Below are positions 48,123 through 56,739 of a stretch of DNA of 64,000 nt, piece after piece (positions within the stretch are counted from its first letter, which is position 1; each line of letters begins with the position of its first letter). The stretch is from UBA1361 sp035647455 (lineage in GTDB: Bacteria; Bacillota_I; Bacilli_A; RFN20; CAG-826): assembly GCA_035647455.1 (NCBI GenBank), contig DASRNI010000002.1, forward strand, positions 62,001 to 126,000. The letters are read 5' to 3'. Both the position numbers and the translations under genes were made by a program. The notes under the pieces are model-generated. The model saw only the letters and a program-made list of their open reading frames with translations. It made no database searches and had not been told where the DNA came from.

Positions 48123-49091
48123 ATGCAAACAATATATTTAGCTGGCGGCTGTTTCTGGGGCGTCGAAGCTTATTTTAAACTAATTCCTGGTGTAAAAAAG
48201 ACTGTAGTAGGTTACGCTAATTCACGCACGAAAAATCCGACATACCGTGAAGTTTGTTCCGGGCTTACAAATGCCGTTGAAGTTTGTGAAATTACATATA
48301 ATCCGCAAGTTTTAAGTTTAGAACAGGCGCTTGAATACTTTTACCGCATTATTGACCCAACAAAACTTAATAAACAAGGTGGCGATATCGGCACACAGTA
48401 CCGCACGGGTGTTTATTATGTTAATAAGGAAGACGAAACGGTAATTAACGCAAGTTTAACGAAACTCCAAACAAAATATCACGAAAAAATCGTTGTTGAA
48501 AACAAAAAACTTGCGAACTTTTATCCAGCGGAACTATATCACCAAGATTACTTAGAAAATAATCCGGATGGTTATTGTCACGTTGATTTAAGTTTATTAA
48601 AGGAAGACGAACGAAAAATTAATAAACCAAAAGTTTACAAAAGGTTACTCGAAGATGTAGATGCTCTTTTTAATGGGAACGCTCATGAACTAACCGTGAT
48701 GAGTAATGTAAGTGCCTTAATTAAAGAAAGATTCCCGCGTGTTTCCTGGGTCGGTTTTTATTTAGTTCATAACGGTAAACTTATTCTCGGTCCTTTCCAA
48801 GGCAAAGTTGCCTGTAACGAAATAAAGTTTAATGCTGGTGTCTGCGGGCTAAGTTACCGCGAAGCAAGACCTGTCATTGTTAGTGACGTCTCTAGTTTCC
48901 CGGGTCACATTGCTTGCGATCCGTTGAGTCGGAGTGAAATCGTCGTACCGCTTTTTAATAAGGATGACGAAATAATTGGTGTCCTTGATTTAGATAGCGA
49001 GCATTATGATAATTTTGACGAAGAAGACGAATTATACTTAACAAAACTAATTAATAAAATCAAAAAGTTTTTCAAGGAGGAAAAAAGATGA
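48123..49091 (+). CDS. Fused methionine sulfoxide reductase: MsrA plus free-Met-R-sulfoxide reductase (GAF)
   Basis: Residues 1-~160 are MsrA, which reduces methionine-S-sulfoxide: nucleophile Cys10 in GGCFWG, GTQYRTGVYYV and the HQDYLENNPDGYCHV end. Residues ~170-322 are a GAF-type fRMsr (YebR-like), which reduces free methionine-R-sulfoxide, with all three family cysteines (Cys231, Cys241, Cys265) in GKVACNEI, GVCG and HIACDP. MsrB is not present. One chain thus covers both stereoisomers of the free amino acid. It ends in an ATGA overlap with ald, and AAGGAGGA for ald lies in its end. Confidence 0.92.
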   Translation: MQTIYLAGGCFWGVEAYFKLIPGVKKTVVGYANSRTKNPTYREVCSGLTNAVEVCEITYNPQVLSLEQALEYFYRIIDPTKLNKQGGDIGTQYRTGVYYVNKEDETVINASLTKLQTKYHEKIVVENKKLANFYPAELYHQDYLENNPDGYCHVDLSLLKEDERKINKPKVYKRLLEDVDALFNGNAHELTVMSNVSALIKERFPRVSWVGFYLVHNGKLILGPFQGKVACNEIKFNAGVCGLSYREARPVIVSDVSSFPGHIACDPLSRSEIVVPLFNKDDEIIGVLDLDSEHYDNFDEEDELYLTKLINKIKKFFKEEKR

Positions 49092-50188
49092 TTATAGGAA
49101 CAGTAAAAGAAATTAAGCAATCAGAATACCGCGTCGGGCTAACACCAAACGCGGCCCATGAATATATTATTAACGGCCATACGGTGCTCATTGAAAAAGG
49201 TGCGGGAATTGGTGCTGGTTTCCCTGATGAAGATTACATTAAAGCGGGTGTTAAAGTACTCGATACGGCCCGCGAAGTATGGGAAACGGCAGAAATGATT
49301 GTTAAAGTTAAAGAACCACTTGCCGAAGAGTACGTTTACTTCAGGCCTGGTTTAATAATTTACACATTTCTTCATTTAGCCGCAGATAAAGCGTTAACAC
49401 TCGCAATGCTTGAAAAGCAGGTCACGGGCATTGCTTACGAAACAATTAGTGAAGACGGCATTACGCTCCCTGTTTTACGCCCAATGAGTGAAGCAGCGGG
49501 ACGTCTTAGTGTGCTTGAAGGCGTTAAATATTTACAACGGCCGTTCGGTGGTCGCGGCTTACTCTTATCTGGTTTACCCGGCGTTAAGCGCGCACGCGTG
49601 ATGATTATTGGAGCTGGTGTTGTCGGGATGAACGCGCTTAAAATGGCCGTAGGGCTTGAAGCTCGGGTAACAGTGCTTGATGTTAACTTACAACGCTTAA
49701 CGGAAATCGATAGTCTTTACGGCAGTAAAGTAAGTACACTTTATAGTAGTGAAGCAAATATTCGCGAAACAATTAAAACCGCCGACTTAGTAATTGGCGC
49801 TGTCCTTATTCCTGGTGCAAAAGCACCGAAACTTATTAAGCGAGAGTATTATAAAACAATGCGCGCGGGTAGTGTAATTGTGGACGTTGCGATTGATCAA
49901 GGTGGGGCAACAGAAGTTGGGCGACCGACAACGCACTTAGACCCTGTATTCCGTGTCGATAACATTACGCATTACTGTGTCGCTAATATGCCCGGCAGTG
50001 TTGCAATGACAACAACGGAAGCACTCAATAACGCGACAATTAGGTACGGCTTACAAATTGCCAAACACGGTGACGCTGCATTTAAAAATATCGCGATTAG
50101 ACGCGGACTTAACACTTATCAAGGCAAAGTCGTTAATGCTAGCGTCGCTAATGCTTTTGATTTAGAATTTATTGATGTAACGTTTTAG
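49088..50188 (+). CDS. ald: Alanine dehydrogenase
   Basis: It interconverts alanine and pyruvate plus ammonia with NAD. The 366 residues start IIGTVKEIKQSEYRVGLTPN and include the conserved KVKEPL, FLHLAAD, the Rossmann VMIIGAGVVGMNALKMAVG and HYCVANMPGSVAMTTTEALNN. It is coupled to the msr fusion by ATGA, so stress repair and alanine/NADH balance share a message. Confidence 0.95.
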   Translation: MIIGTVKEIKQSEYRVGLTPNAAHEYIINGHTVLIEKGAGIGAGFPDEDYIKAGVKVLDTAREVWETAEMIVKVKEPLAEEYVYFRPGLIIYTFLHLAADKALTLAMLEKQVTGIAYETISEDGITLPVLRPMSEAAGRLSVLEGVKYLQRPFGGRGLLLSGLPGVKRARVMIIGAGVVGMNALKMAVGLEARVTVLDVNLQRLTEIDSLYGSKVSTLYSSEANIRETIKTADLVIGAVLIPGAKAPKLIKREYYKTMRAGSVIVDVAIDQGGATEVGRPTTHLDPVFRVDNITHYCVANMPGSVAMTTTEALNNATIRYGLQIAKHGDAAFKNIAIRRGLNTYQGKVVNASVANAFDLEFIDVTF

Positions 50189-50194
50189 TTACAG

Positions 50195-50281
50195 GCCTCT
50201 ATGGCGGAACTGGTAGACGCGTTAGACTCAAAATCTAATAGTAGAAGTACTGTGTCGGTTCAAGTCCGACTAGAGGCACCA
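50195..50281 (+). tRNA. tRNA-Leu (anticodon CAA)
   Basis: GCCTCTA pairs with TAGAGGC, followed by ACCA. The anticodon stem TTAGA/TCTAA holds CTCAAAA, giving CAA (codon TTG). The long variable arm (near 50237-50256) is typical of leucine tRNA. It begins 7 bases after ald. Confidence 0.95.
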
Positions 50282-50520
50282 AATAAGCTCCCAAATCTTG
50301 AAGAGATATAATGAAAATGCCGACCCGACAAAACAGGCATTTCAATTATAACCGAAGCCACACTTGATTATTAAAACTATTTAGAGTGTAACCGAAATGC
50401 AACATTTAACGGTTATATTATATTTGGAGATATTCCATCAATTAGCTTATTTAATTTAGATTATAAACATTCAATGAATGTTTTTAGAGATTCTTTTACG
50501 GATTAATCAATAAACTACAA
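50282..50520. other. Intergenic region after tRNA-Leu; possible decayed reading frame
   Basis: No gene is supported. AAATGCC (50315-50321) can pair with GGCATTT (50336-50342) but lacks a clean T run. A frame without a start codon runs to TAA at 50504-50506 (ending ...NVFRDSFTD), perhaps a gene remnant. Confidence 0.35.
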
Positions 50521-51105
50521 CTATTTCGTTTTCAAACTTAAATGAATTAAATAGTACATTAAAAACATCGAAAAGATATAAATCGGGGCAGCGCTGATAA
50601 AGTAAATTGCGTTAAAACCAAAACTAATAAAGAGTGAAAGCGCGAGTGTCCAAATAAAGACGGTTAAACTAATATAAATTAACCAAATTTTCCGCCAGAC
50701 AAGATTAAAAATATAAATAATTAAGCTTGAAGCGGTAACCGCGTAAATTAATAAGTGCCAATCAGGAAAACTAATGTGAGCGAGTTGCAGCACAACAAAA
50801 ATAATCCCAATTACCACCCACGGAATAAGCGCATAAAGAAAGGCGAGTGTTTGTTTACTAATTGGTCGCGCCATTCTTACCTTTCTAGCACGCGTCAAAT
50901 CATCCACAGTAACACCAAAGATTGCGGAAAGTTCTTTGAGTGTAAATATATCCGGGGTGCGTTCAGCGCGTTCCCAACTCGAAACAAGTTTATCACTGTA
51001 ATTAATTTTTTCCGCAAGTTCAAGCTGCGTTAAGTTAAGTTTTTTACGGTAATAACTTATATTAGCGGCGATATTTCTTTTCACTGTATCGTAATCGTAA
51101 TTCAT
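50521..51105 (-). CDS. XRE-family regulator with C-terminal membrane domain
   Basis: Residues ~7-65 form a Cro/C1 HTH (ISYYRKKLNLTQLELAEKINYSDKLVSSWERAERTPD). Residues ~85-190 contain four hydrophobic segments. Such membrane-tethered HTH proteins occur in Firmicutes next to genes they control. The 194-residue protein has an extended -10 six bases from its ATG and a 7-1-7 inverted repeat further upstream, pointing to autoregulation. DegV is transcribed in the other direction. Confidence 0.85.
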   Translation of the reverse strand: MNYDYDTVKRNIAANISYYRKKLNLTQLELAEKINYSDKLVSSWERAERTPDIFTLKELSAIFGVTVDDLTRARKVRMARPISKQTLAFLYALIPWVVIGIIFVVLQLAHISFPDWHLLIYAVTASSLIIYIFNLVWRKIWLIYISLTVFIWTLALSLFISFGFNAIYFISAAPIYIFSMFLMYYLIHLSLKTK

Positions 51106-51148
51106 AGTCCTAATATACCATAAAAAGCGTGATTCTACTATTAGTAGA
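51106..51148 (-). promoter_or_regulatory. XRE gene promoter (leaderless) and inverted-repeat operator
   Basis: Minus-strand TGGTATATT (51120-51112) lies six bases before the ATG. TCTACTATTAGTAGA (51134-51148), a perfect 7-1-7 repeat, covers the -35 area, a typical repressor site. Confidence 0.6.
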
Positions 51149-51246
51149 CTTAAAAATAAAACTCTACAAAACTTTCTTAAAGTGTAGGTTTACAGCTACT
51201 GGTTGCCCGTTTACAATAGAAATATACTAAAAAAGGAGTATTTACA

Positions 51247-52134
51247 ATGAAAGATTACATTATTAGTGCAGGAACAACTGCTGACTTAAGTTACGAACAC
51301 TTTAAGCGTCGTAATATTAGTTATATTGATTTTTATTTTAATTTAGATGGCGTTGAGTACATTGATGACTTAGGGCGAACAATGTCGTTTAGTGATTTTT
51401 ACAAAAAAATGGCTGAAGGCGCAATGTCGCGCACTTCGCAACCAAATACGGAACAATTCATCGCTTACTTTACCCCGTTTCTAGAAGCCGGGAAAGACGT
51501 CATTCACCTTTCACTTTCAAGTGCACTATCGGGTGAATTTAATAGTGCGCGGCTTGCGAAAGAAGAACTTGAAGAAAAGTATCCGGATCGTAAAATTTTT
51601 ATCATCGACTCTAAAGCAGCGTCAGGTGGTTTCGGTCTTTTAGTCGATAAACTCGCCGATCTTCGTGACGAAGGGATGGATATCACAAAACTTGCCGCTT
51701 GGACCGAACAAAATAAACTCCGGCTTAACCACTGGTTTTACACTACCGACTTAAAGTACTTTGTGCGTGGTGGTCGGCTCACGAAGTTAAGTGGCTTTAT
51801 GGGCAACTTACTTAATATTAATCCGCTCCTTCATGTTAATGAACTCGGTGAACTAATTCCGAAGTACAAAGTTGTTGGGCAACGCCGGGTGCAAATTAAA
51901 ACACTCGACCTTGTCCGTGAACTTGCTGACGGTGGTTTAGAGTACGCTGATAAAGTGTATATTAACCACGCCGAAATGCTTAGTGATGCGTTAAGTTTAG
52001 AACGAACAATTAAAAACCGTTTTAAAAATGTTACAGAAATTGTCATTAATTACATTGGCACAACAATCGGCGCGCACACCGGACCAGGAACGGTCGCAAT
52101 CTTCTTCTGGGGGAAAGCGCGCGATGAAAATTAA
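51247..52134 (+). CDS. DegV-family fatty-acid-binding protein (FakB-like)
   Basis: DegV/FakB proteins hold one fatty acid for phosphorylation by FakA, whose gene is at 10468. The 295 residues show the family marks: N-terminal YIISAGTTADLS, the MSRTSQPN motif (Thr-Ser contacting the carboxylate), HLSLSSALSGEFNSA and the FIIDSKAASGGFGLL segment. AAAAGGAG precedes the ATG. A PAP2-like membrane protein gene starts inside its last codons. Confidence 0.92.
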   Translation: MKDYIISAGTTADLSYEHFKRRNISYIDFYFNLDGVEYIDDLGRTMSFSDFYKKMAEGAMSRTSQPNTEQFIAYFTPFLEAGKDVIHLSLSSALSGEFNSARLAKEELEEKYPDRKIFIIDSKAASGGFGLLVDKLADLRDEGMDITKLAAWTEQNKLRLNHWFYTTDLKYFVRGGRLTKLSGFMGNLLNINPLLHVNELGELIPKYKVVGQRRVQIKTLDLVRELADGGLEYADKVYINHAEMLSDALSLERTIKNRFKNVTEIVINYIGTTIGAHTGPGTVAIFFWGKARDEN

Positions 52135-52690
52135 ATTTGCCAAAGTTATTCGTTTTATTTCGATTCCGCCGTTTGTCATTTCCTTATTAGCGCTGATTTT
52201 AAGCTTAACAAAAATGATTACGTGGCTAGAAGCACTATATGCCATTACTTTTTTAGGGGCAATAAGTCTTCTTGCTTATCCTTTTGCCGCGCTTATTGAT
52301 AAAAACAAAGAAACACGGCGCAAAACAATGCGAAAGATGGCGTTTGTCTTTACGTTTATTGGTTATACCGCTGGTTTTATCTTTTCGCTCTTAATGCCAT
52401 TAAGTGACGTTGCTAACTTGATCTTTCAAGCGTACTTTATTAGTGCAATCTTTCTTTTAATTACAAACGGAATTTTTAAATTTAAAGCAAGTGGCCATAT
52501 GACAAGCATCACTGGTCCGCTCGTAATTCTGGCATTTTATTTACCAACTTATGTGATAATTCCGTGTTTAATCTTTTACGTTCTCGTTTATTGGGCGTCG
52601 CTCATTTTAAAGCGCCATACACGCCTTGAAATGATTTTTGGGACAGTTATTGTTTTCTTTGCATTTTTTGCCGTGCAGTTATTAGTCTAA
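52124..52690 (+). CDS. Polytopic membrane protein, divergent PAP2-phosphatase-like
   Basis: The 188 residues have about six hydrophobic segments. KFKASGHMTSITG and, later, LKRHTRLEMIFG resemble the second and third PAP2 phosphatase motifs (SGH; R/H-x..G), with changes, so lipid phosphatase activity is only possible. The frame is open upstream inside degV, but GGGGGAAAG and family length point to ATG 52124. The 11-base overlap with degV suggests a lipid-linked function. Confidence 0.65.
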   Translation: MKIKFAKVIRFISIPPFVISLLALILSLTKMITWLEALYAITFLGAISLLAYPFAALIDKNKETRRKTMRKMAFVFTFIGYTAGFIFSLLMPLSDVANLIFQAYFISAIFLLITNGIFKFKASGHMTSITGPLVILAFYLPTYVIIPCLIFYVLVYWASLILKRHTRLEMIFGTVIVFFAFFAVQLLV

Positions 52691-52749
52691 AATTACGGTA
52701 AAAATCACTATAATTTATGCTAAAATAAAAGTAACTAAGGTTACTTCTT

Positions 52750-53211
52750 ATGAAAAATAAACGCACAAAGAAACGTTATTATTTAATTACTTGTAAATTT
52801 GGCCATGTTGGTCGCGATAAATATTTACCGCTTGTCGTTCCCGTTAAGGCACGGGACGCTAAAGAAGCAAGTGACTGTGCGCGCAACGTTGGCGGGGTCA
52901 AGAAAAACCATAAAGATTGGTGTTTAGAAGAACCGCGTGAAGTCGATGAAGCGACTTTTTCCGCAGCGTTAGAAGCGTTTCGTAATGATCCGTACTGGGA
53001 TAAAAAGACGCGGTCGAATAAAAAGCTTTTTCGTGACCGACTCGTTGATGAGCCGAACTATACGCGTCACCGCGGGATTAAAACAAATACGGTGACCTTT
53101 AAAAAACCGACAAGTCGGCAAATTAAAAGTTATCACCGAAAGCGCAGTAAAGTGCGGCGTGAAGAATATGAAAACATTATTCGTGATAACGAAGAGTATG
53201 ACGAATATTAA
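52750..53211 (+). CDS. Basic hypothetical protein
   Basis: I do not recognise it. The 153 residues start with a compact fold-like section (YYLITCKFGHVGRDKYLPLVVPVKARDAKEASDCAR) and end in a strongly basic then acidic tail (YHRKRSKVRREEYENIIRDNEEYDEY). The charge suggests nucleic-acid or ribosome contact. TGCTAAAAT (52718-52726) is a good extended -10, with AAGG (52737-52740) as a poor binding site. Confidence 0.65.
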   Translation: MKNKRTKKRYYLITCKFGHVGRDKYLPLVVPVKARDAKEASDCARNVGGVKKNHKDWCLEEPREVDEATFSAALEAFRNDPYWDKKTRSNKKLFRDRLVDEPNYTRHRGIKTNTVTFKKPTSRQIKSYHRKRSKVRREEYENIIRDNEEYDEY

Positions 53212-53221
53212 AGTTTAAAAA

Positions 53222-55975
53222 TTATGGATTGCCAGGTAAGCTAGGTGCTTCTGGCTTATTAATATCAAAGTAATAAGTTACTGATTTATAAGGAACACCA
53301 TCGATTTTTGCTGTAAGTGTAAGTTCAAAGCCTTTCGTGTCTTGCAAACTATTAACGTGGAATGCTAAGTCAATCGCATCTTGGAGTAAATGCATCGGTG
53401 GGGTATCACTATAAATATCACTAATATAACCAAGTAATCCTTCAAGGTCATCATCAAATTGATGAATGCCGCTGAAGCCGGCCGTTGGGAAGAGCCCAGT
53501 AACGGTGATTTTGTTACCTTCGTGGGTAATTTCATCGTTATCAGCATTACCAACATAGAACAAAGCATCGCTACCATTAACGTGGTCAACGTTACTATAG
53601 GTTGGAACTAATTCAAATGTTTTTTCGGGATACTCTGCGGGTAAAAATTCAATCGGAATCAAAATTGTATCGCGTAAGTATTCAATTTCTTGCGGTGTAC
53701 CAGCGTTTTTCGCACTGAGTGGGACCGGGTTATTTTTAAAGTCATAATCAGCGACATAAAGAATTTGTTCATCAAGTAAAGCTTCACTAATTTTTTCATC
53801 AAAGTCCGCTTTAATTAGCGTGAAATAGTACGTTTTAGTCCGTGTTTCACTGCCAAGTTCAAGTGTTAACGTAATATCAACATCCATATCGACGTGCTGG
53901 GAATGATCATAAAGCTGTTTTGTTGGTAAGTCCATCAAGTCATCCGCAAGCGCTTCAAGCGTAATATTAGGGTTAGGATTAATGTAGCTACCAAGTGGTG
54001 TAAGTGTTTTAACGGTTAAATCAAACACTTCATCGCCTTCTTCAATTTCACGGGACTGTGTTGTTTCAAAGAAGTTTGGATCAAGAAGACCACTTTTCTC
54101 TGTGACATTTGAAGTAACATTAATCGTTTTATTACCGTATTCTGGTAAGACAATCTCTTCGGGAATAATTAATGTTTCTTTTAAGTGTTCAATTGGATAA
54201 CGGGCATTTTCTTTATCTGCTAGAGCAGCGATACTTTTAACTTCGTCAGTATCTTCGTAATCCACAACGTTAATTAAGGCGTTTTCATCAATAATATGAT
54301 CACTAATTTCTTCATCAACGTTTGCTTCAACTAAATTGAAGTAGTATTGTTTTTTGTTTGTTTTATAAACACCGTCGTCATCAAGCATCTTTGCGGTAAC
54401 TTCAATGACGAGTTCCGTTTCTTGATAAGTTATATAATTATAAAGTTTTTTCGCACTGAGACCTTCAATCTCTGTCGCTAAGTCGTCGATATTATCAGCA
54501 TCTGGTTCATAGTCAGCGAGCGGTGTTAGTGTTGTAACAACAACGCCTTCGACTTCTTCAGTATCTAAATCAGTTCCGCGTTCACTTTCAAAGATTGTGA
54601 GACCGGCGGCTTTTTCAATAATCTCTGTGTCAAATTCAAGTGTTTTATTGCCAAAGTCCGGTAATATTGCTGACTTGGGAATGACGATTGTATCAGTTAA
54701 GTACCCAACATTTGCCGCGCGACTTGGTCGATCAGGCACTGCAGGAAGTTTGCGTGGGTCATCGACGTGTTTGTAATTAATGATATTCACAACAAAATCA
54801 GTTTCATCCATCACATAGTCAACAATTTCTTGTTCAAGCCGGGCGTTAATTAAGCGGAAGTAGTACGTTTCTTCGCGGAGTGGCTCTTCACCATCTTCAG
54901 CGTAAGCACTGACGGTGAAAATTACGTCTTCAACAACGTTTTGCATTGCCGCTTTGTTATATAATTCTTTTGCTTCAAAGTCTTCAAAGTAATCTTTAAA
55001 GTCTTCAATCGTATGGACGGTTCCCGGGATTGGTTCGTCACCAACCGGCGTAAACGTATGAATTTCGACGTTACCGCTGAACTCTTCGTTATTTGGATCA
55101 AGTTCTTCAATTGATTTTTCAATCGTGTTCTGGAAAAACTTATGCGGATAGTTTGTTGTTACTTCAAAGTTTATGGTTCCAATGTCTTCAAGTTCAATTG
55201 ATTTCGGGATTGCGAGTGTTTCTTTAAAGTACTCAAGACTAACGCTTTGATCTGGTTCTTCAGGTTTTTCTTCTAAACTCGTAATCTCATCATTCACCGC
55301 ATCGAAAACATTAAGTAAGAAGTCACTTTCAAAGACGACGTCAACGATGATGCCGCCGAAATCAGTTTTAACAAGTTTTAAATAAAATGTTTTCATTTTC
55401 GTGTGATTAGCGCCTGCCCGAATTGTAATTGGCAGTTCGACTTCCATACTATCTTGGTTCACAGCGCTTGCTAAGTCCGTTTGTGACGTATTCGTTAGGA
55501 TGTCTTCTAAGTCTTCAAGTGAAGAAGTATTACCAAGAATTGTGCTCGTACCGACAGGGATTAAAACGTAAACTTCAAGTTGAAGGGGAAGTTCTTCCTG
55601 GAAGTCATCAGGTAAATCTTCATTCCCTAAAACGAATTCATGAAAACCGGCAATGCCTTCAGGAATACTAAATTCAAGGTTATACGGAATACCATCAACT
55701 TCGAGTTTTTTCGGGATTAATAAAGCATTTGTAATATACGAAATATCCGCGCGTTTGTTTTTTTGTAACGGCGGGTCTTCAAATTGGGTGATGGGGATAT
55801 CATCACCTTCCCCTTCTTGCAGCGCCATTAAGTCAATGACGTTAACAAGAAACGGTAGTTGGTCAACAACGGTAATTAAAACACGGTTGACAATATTATC
55901 AATGAGGCGACAGCTTGTAAGCGCCATAACACTAACAAGTGCGACACTAAGTTTTTTCCAAAGTTTATGTTTCAT
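53222..55975 (-). CDS. Large lipoprotein with five tandem ~170-residue repeats
   Basis: From ATG 55975 (AGGAG 8 bases upstream) the protein has 917 residues with a lipoprotein signal ending LTSC (Cys22). Five imperfect repeats start near residues 88, 247, 423, 594 and 764; each opens with a pattern such as YLTDTIVIPKS, has T.TPLG in the middle, and four close with YYF.L..A..DE.I. The repeat is mostly predicted beta with acidic surface, resembling adhesin or Ig-like modules, but I cannot name a family. It should be anchored outside the cell. Confidence 0.85.
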   Translation of the reverse strand: MKHKLWKKLSVALVSVMALTSCRLIDNIVNRVLITVVDQLPFLVNVIDLMALQEGEGDDIPITQFEDPPLQKNKRADISYITNALLIPKKLEVDGIPYNLEFSIPEGIAGFHEFVLGNEDLPDDFQEELPLQLEVYVLIPVGTSTILGNTSSLEDLEDILTNTSQTDLASAVNQDSMEVELPITIRAGANHTKMKTFYLKLVKTDFGGIIVDVVFESDFLLNVFDAVNDEITSLEEKPEEPDQSVSLEYFKETLAIPKSIELEDIGTINFEVTTNYPHKFFQNTIEKSIEELDPNNEEFSGNVEIHTFTPVGDEPIPGTVHTIEDFKDYFEDFEAKELYNKAAMQNVVEDVIFTVSAYAEDGEEPLREETYYFRLINARLEQEIVDYVMDETDFVVNIINYKHVDDPRKLPAVPDRPSRAANVGYLTDTIVIPKSAILPDFGNKTLEFDTEIIEKAAGLTIFESERGTDLDTEEVEGVVVTTLTPLADYEPDADNIDDLATEIEGLSAKKLYNYITYQETELVIEVTAKMLDDDGVYKTNKKQYYFNLVEANVDEEISDHIIDENALINVVDYEDTDEVKSIAALADKENARYPIEHLKETLIIPEEIVLPEYGNKTINVTSNVTEKSGLLDPNFFETTQSREIEEGDEVFDLTVKTLTPLGSYINPNPNITLEALADDLMDLPTKQLYDHSQHVDMDVDITLTLELGSETRTKTYYFTLIKADFDEKISEALLDEQILYVADYDFKNNPVPLSAKNAGTPQEIEYLRDTILIPIEFLPAEYPEKTFELVPTYSNVDHVNGSDALFYVGNADNDEITHEGNKITVTGLFPTAGFSGIHQFDDDLEGLLGYISDIYSDTPPMHLLQDAIDLAFHVNSLQDTKGFELTLTAKIDGVPYKSVTYYFDINKPEAPSLPGNP

Positions 55976-56125
55976 AATCCGTACTCCTAACCTCATTATA
56001 ATCTTTTTTAATTAATAATATAATTAAATGACTGCAAAAAGATCAAATTTCAAGCATCATTACCACGTATTTTTGAAAATAGGCATACAATGAAAGTGAC
56101 AATACAGTCAGAAAGGAGCAATTAA

Positions 56126-56566
56126 ATGGCTGAAAAAATTAATTTATTCAAAGAAGCACCAAACGCAATGAAAGTGATGTTAGCGATGGAAAAATATTTA
56201 CACGAAGAAACAACGCTTGAACCATTGTTACTTGAACTCATTAAAACACGCGTTTCGCAAATTAATGGTTGTGCTTACTGTTTAGATATGCATGTTAAAG
56301 ATGCGCTTAAACTTGGTGAAAGTGCGCAGAGAATATACTTACTCCCAGCATGGCGTGAAACAAGTCTTTTTACACCAAAAGAAAAGCTTGTGCTTGAACT
56401 TGCCGAGCGGGTTACACTCATAAGTGACTATGAAATCGACGGGGAACTTGAAAGTCTTTTACTTAAAGAGTTCACGAAAAAAGAGTACGTCGATCTTTTA
56501 ATCGCAATTGCGCAAATTAACTCATGGAATCGACTTAATATCAGTGTGCACGCTGACGTACGTTAA
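56126..56566 (+). CDS. Carboxymuconolactone decarboxylase / AhpD-like protein
   Basis: The 146 residues match the AhpD-like alkylhydroperoxidase fold: LLLELIKTRVSQINGCAYCLDMHVKDALKLGES contains the CxxC pair and downstream His of the active site. Members reduce peroxides using a thiol partner. AAAGGAG precedes the ATG. It stands alone with its own terminator and adds to the oxidative-defence theme of this part. Confidence 0.92.
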   Translation: MAEKINLFKEAPNAMKVMLAMEKYLHEETTLEPLLLELIKTRVSQINGCAYCLDMHVKDALKLGESAQRIYLLPAWRETSLFTPKEKLVLELAERVTLISDYEIDGELESLLLKEFTKKEYVDLLIAIAQINSWNRLNISVHADVR

Positions 56567-56595
56567 GTAAATAAATTAACTTATTAATAGTGAAG

Positions 56596-56619
56596 GAAGA
56601 GGATGCCCTCTTCTTTTTT
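56596..56619 (+). terminator. Terminator after the AhpD-like gene
   Basis: GAAGAGG (56596-56602) pairs with CCTCTTC (56607-56613) around ATGC, then six T residues. Confidence 0.85.
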
Positions 56620-56692
56620 ATTTAGTAAATTATCGTCATAACTAAAATAAGCTAACATTTCCCCATTTTTATTTAAAAGAACGCCTAATAAA

Positions 56693-56701
56693 TGGTAAAA
56701 T
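56693..56701 (+). promoter_or_regulatory. Extended -10 of the yhaO/yhaN-like pair
   Basis: TGGTAAAAT (56693-56701) lies 38 bases upstream of ATG 56740. A leader of ~32 bases is expected, but it has no strong Shine-Dalgarno. Confidence 0.5.
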
Positions 56702-56739
56702 TGTATATGAATAATAAGTACAGAAAGTGAAAAAGCAGC

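Noticed and set aside
50370..50506. A short coding frame after tRNA-Leu ending NVFRDSFTD
   Set aside because: It has no start codon or ribosome binding site and cannot be tied to a family; listed only as a possible remnant.
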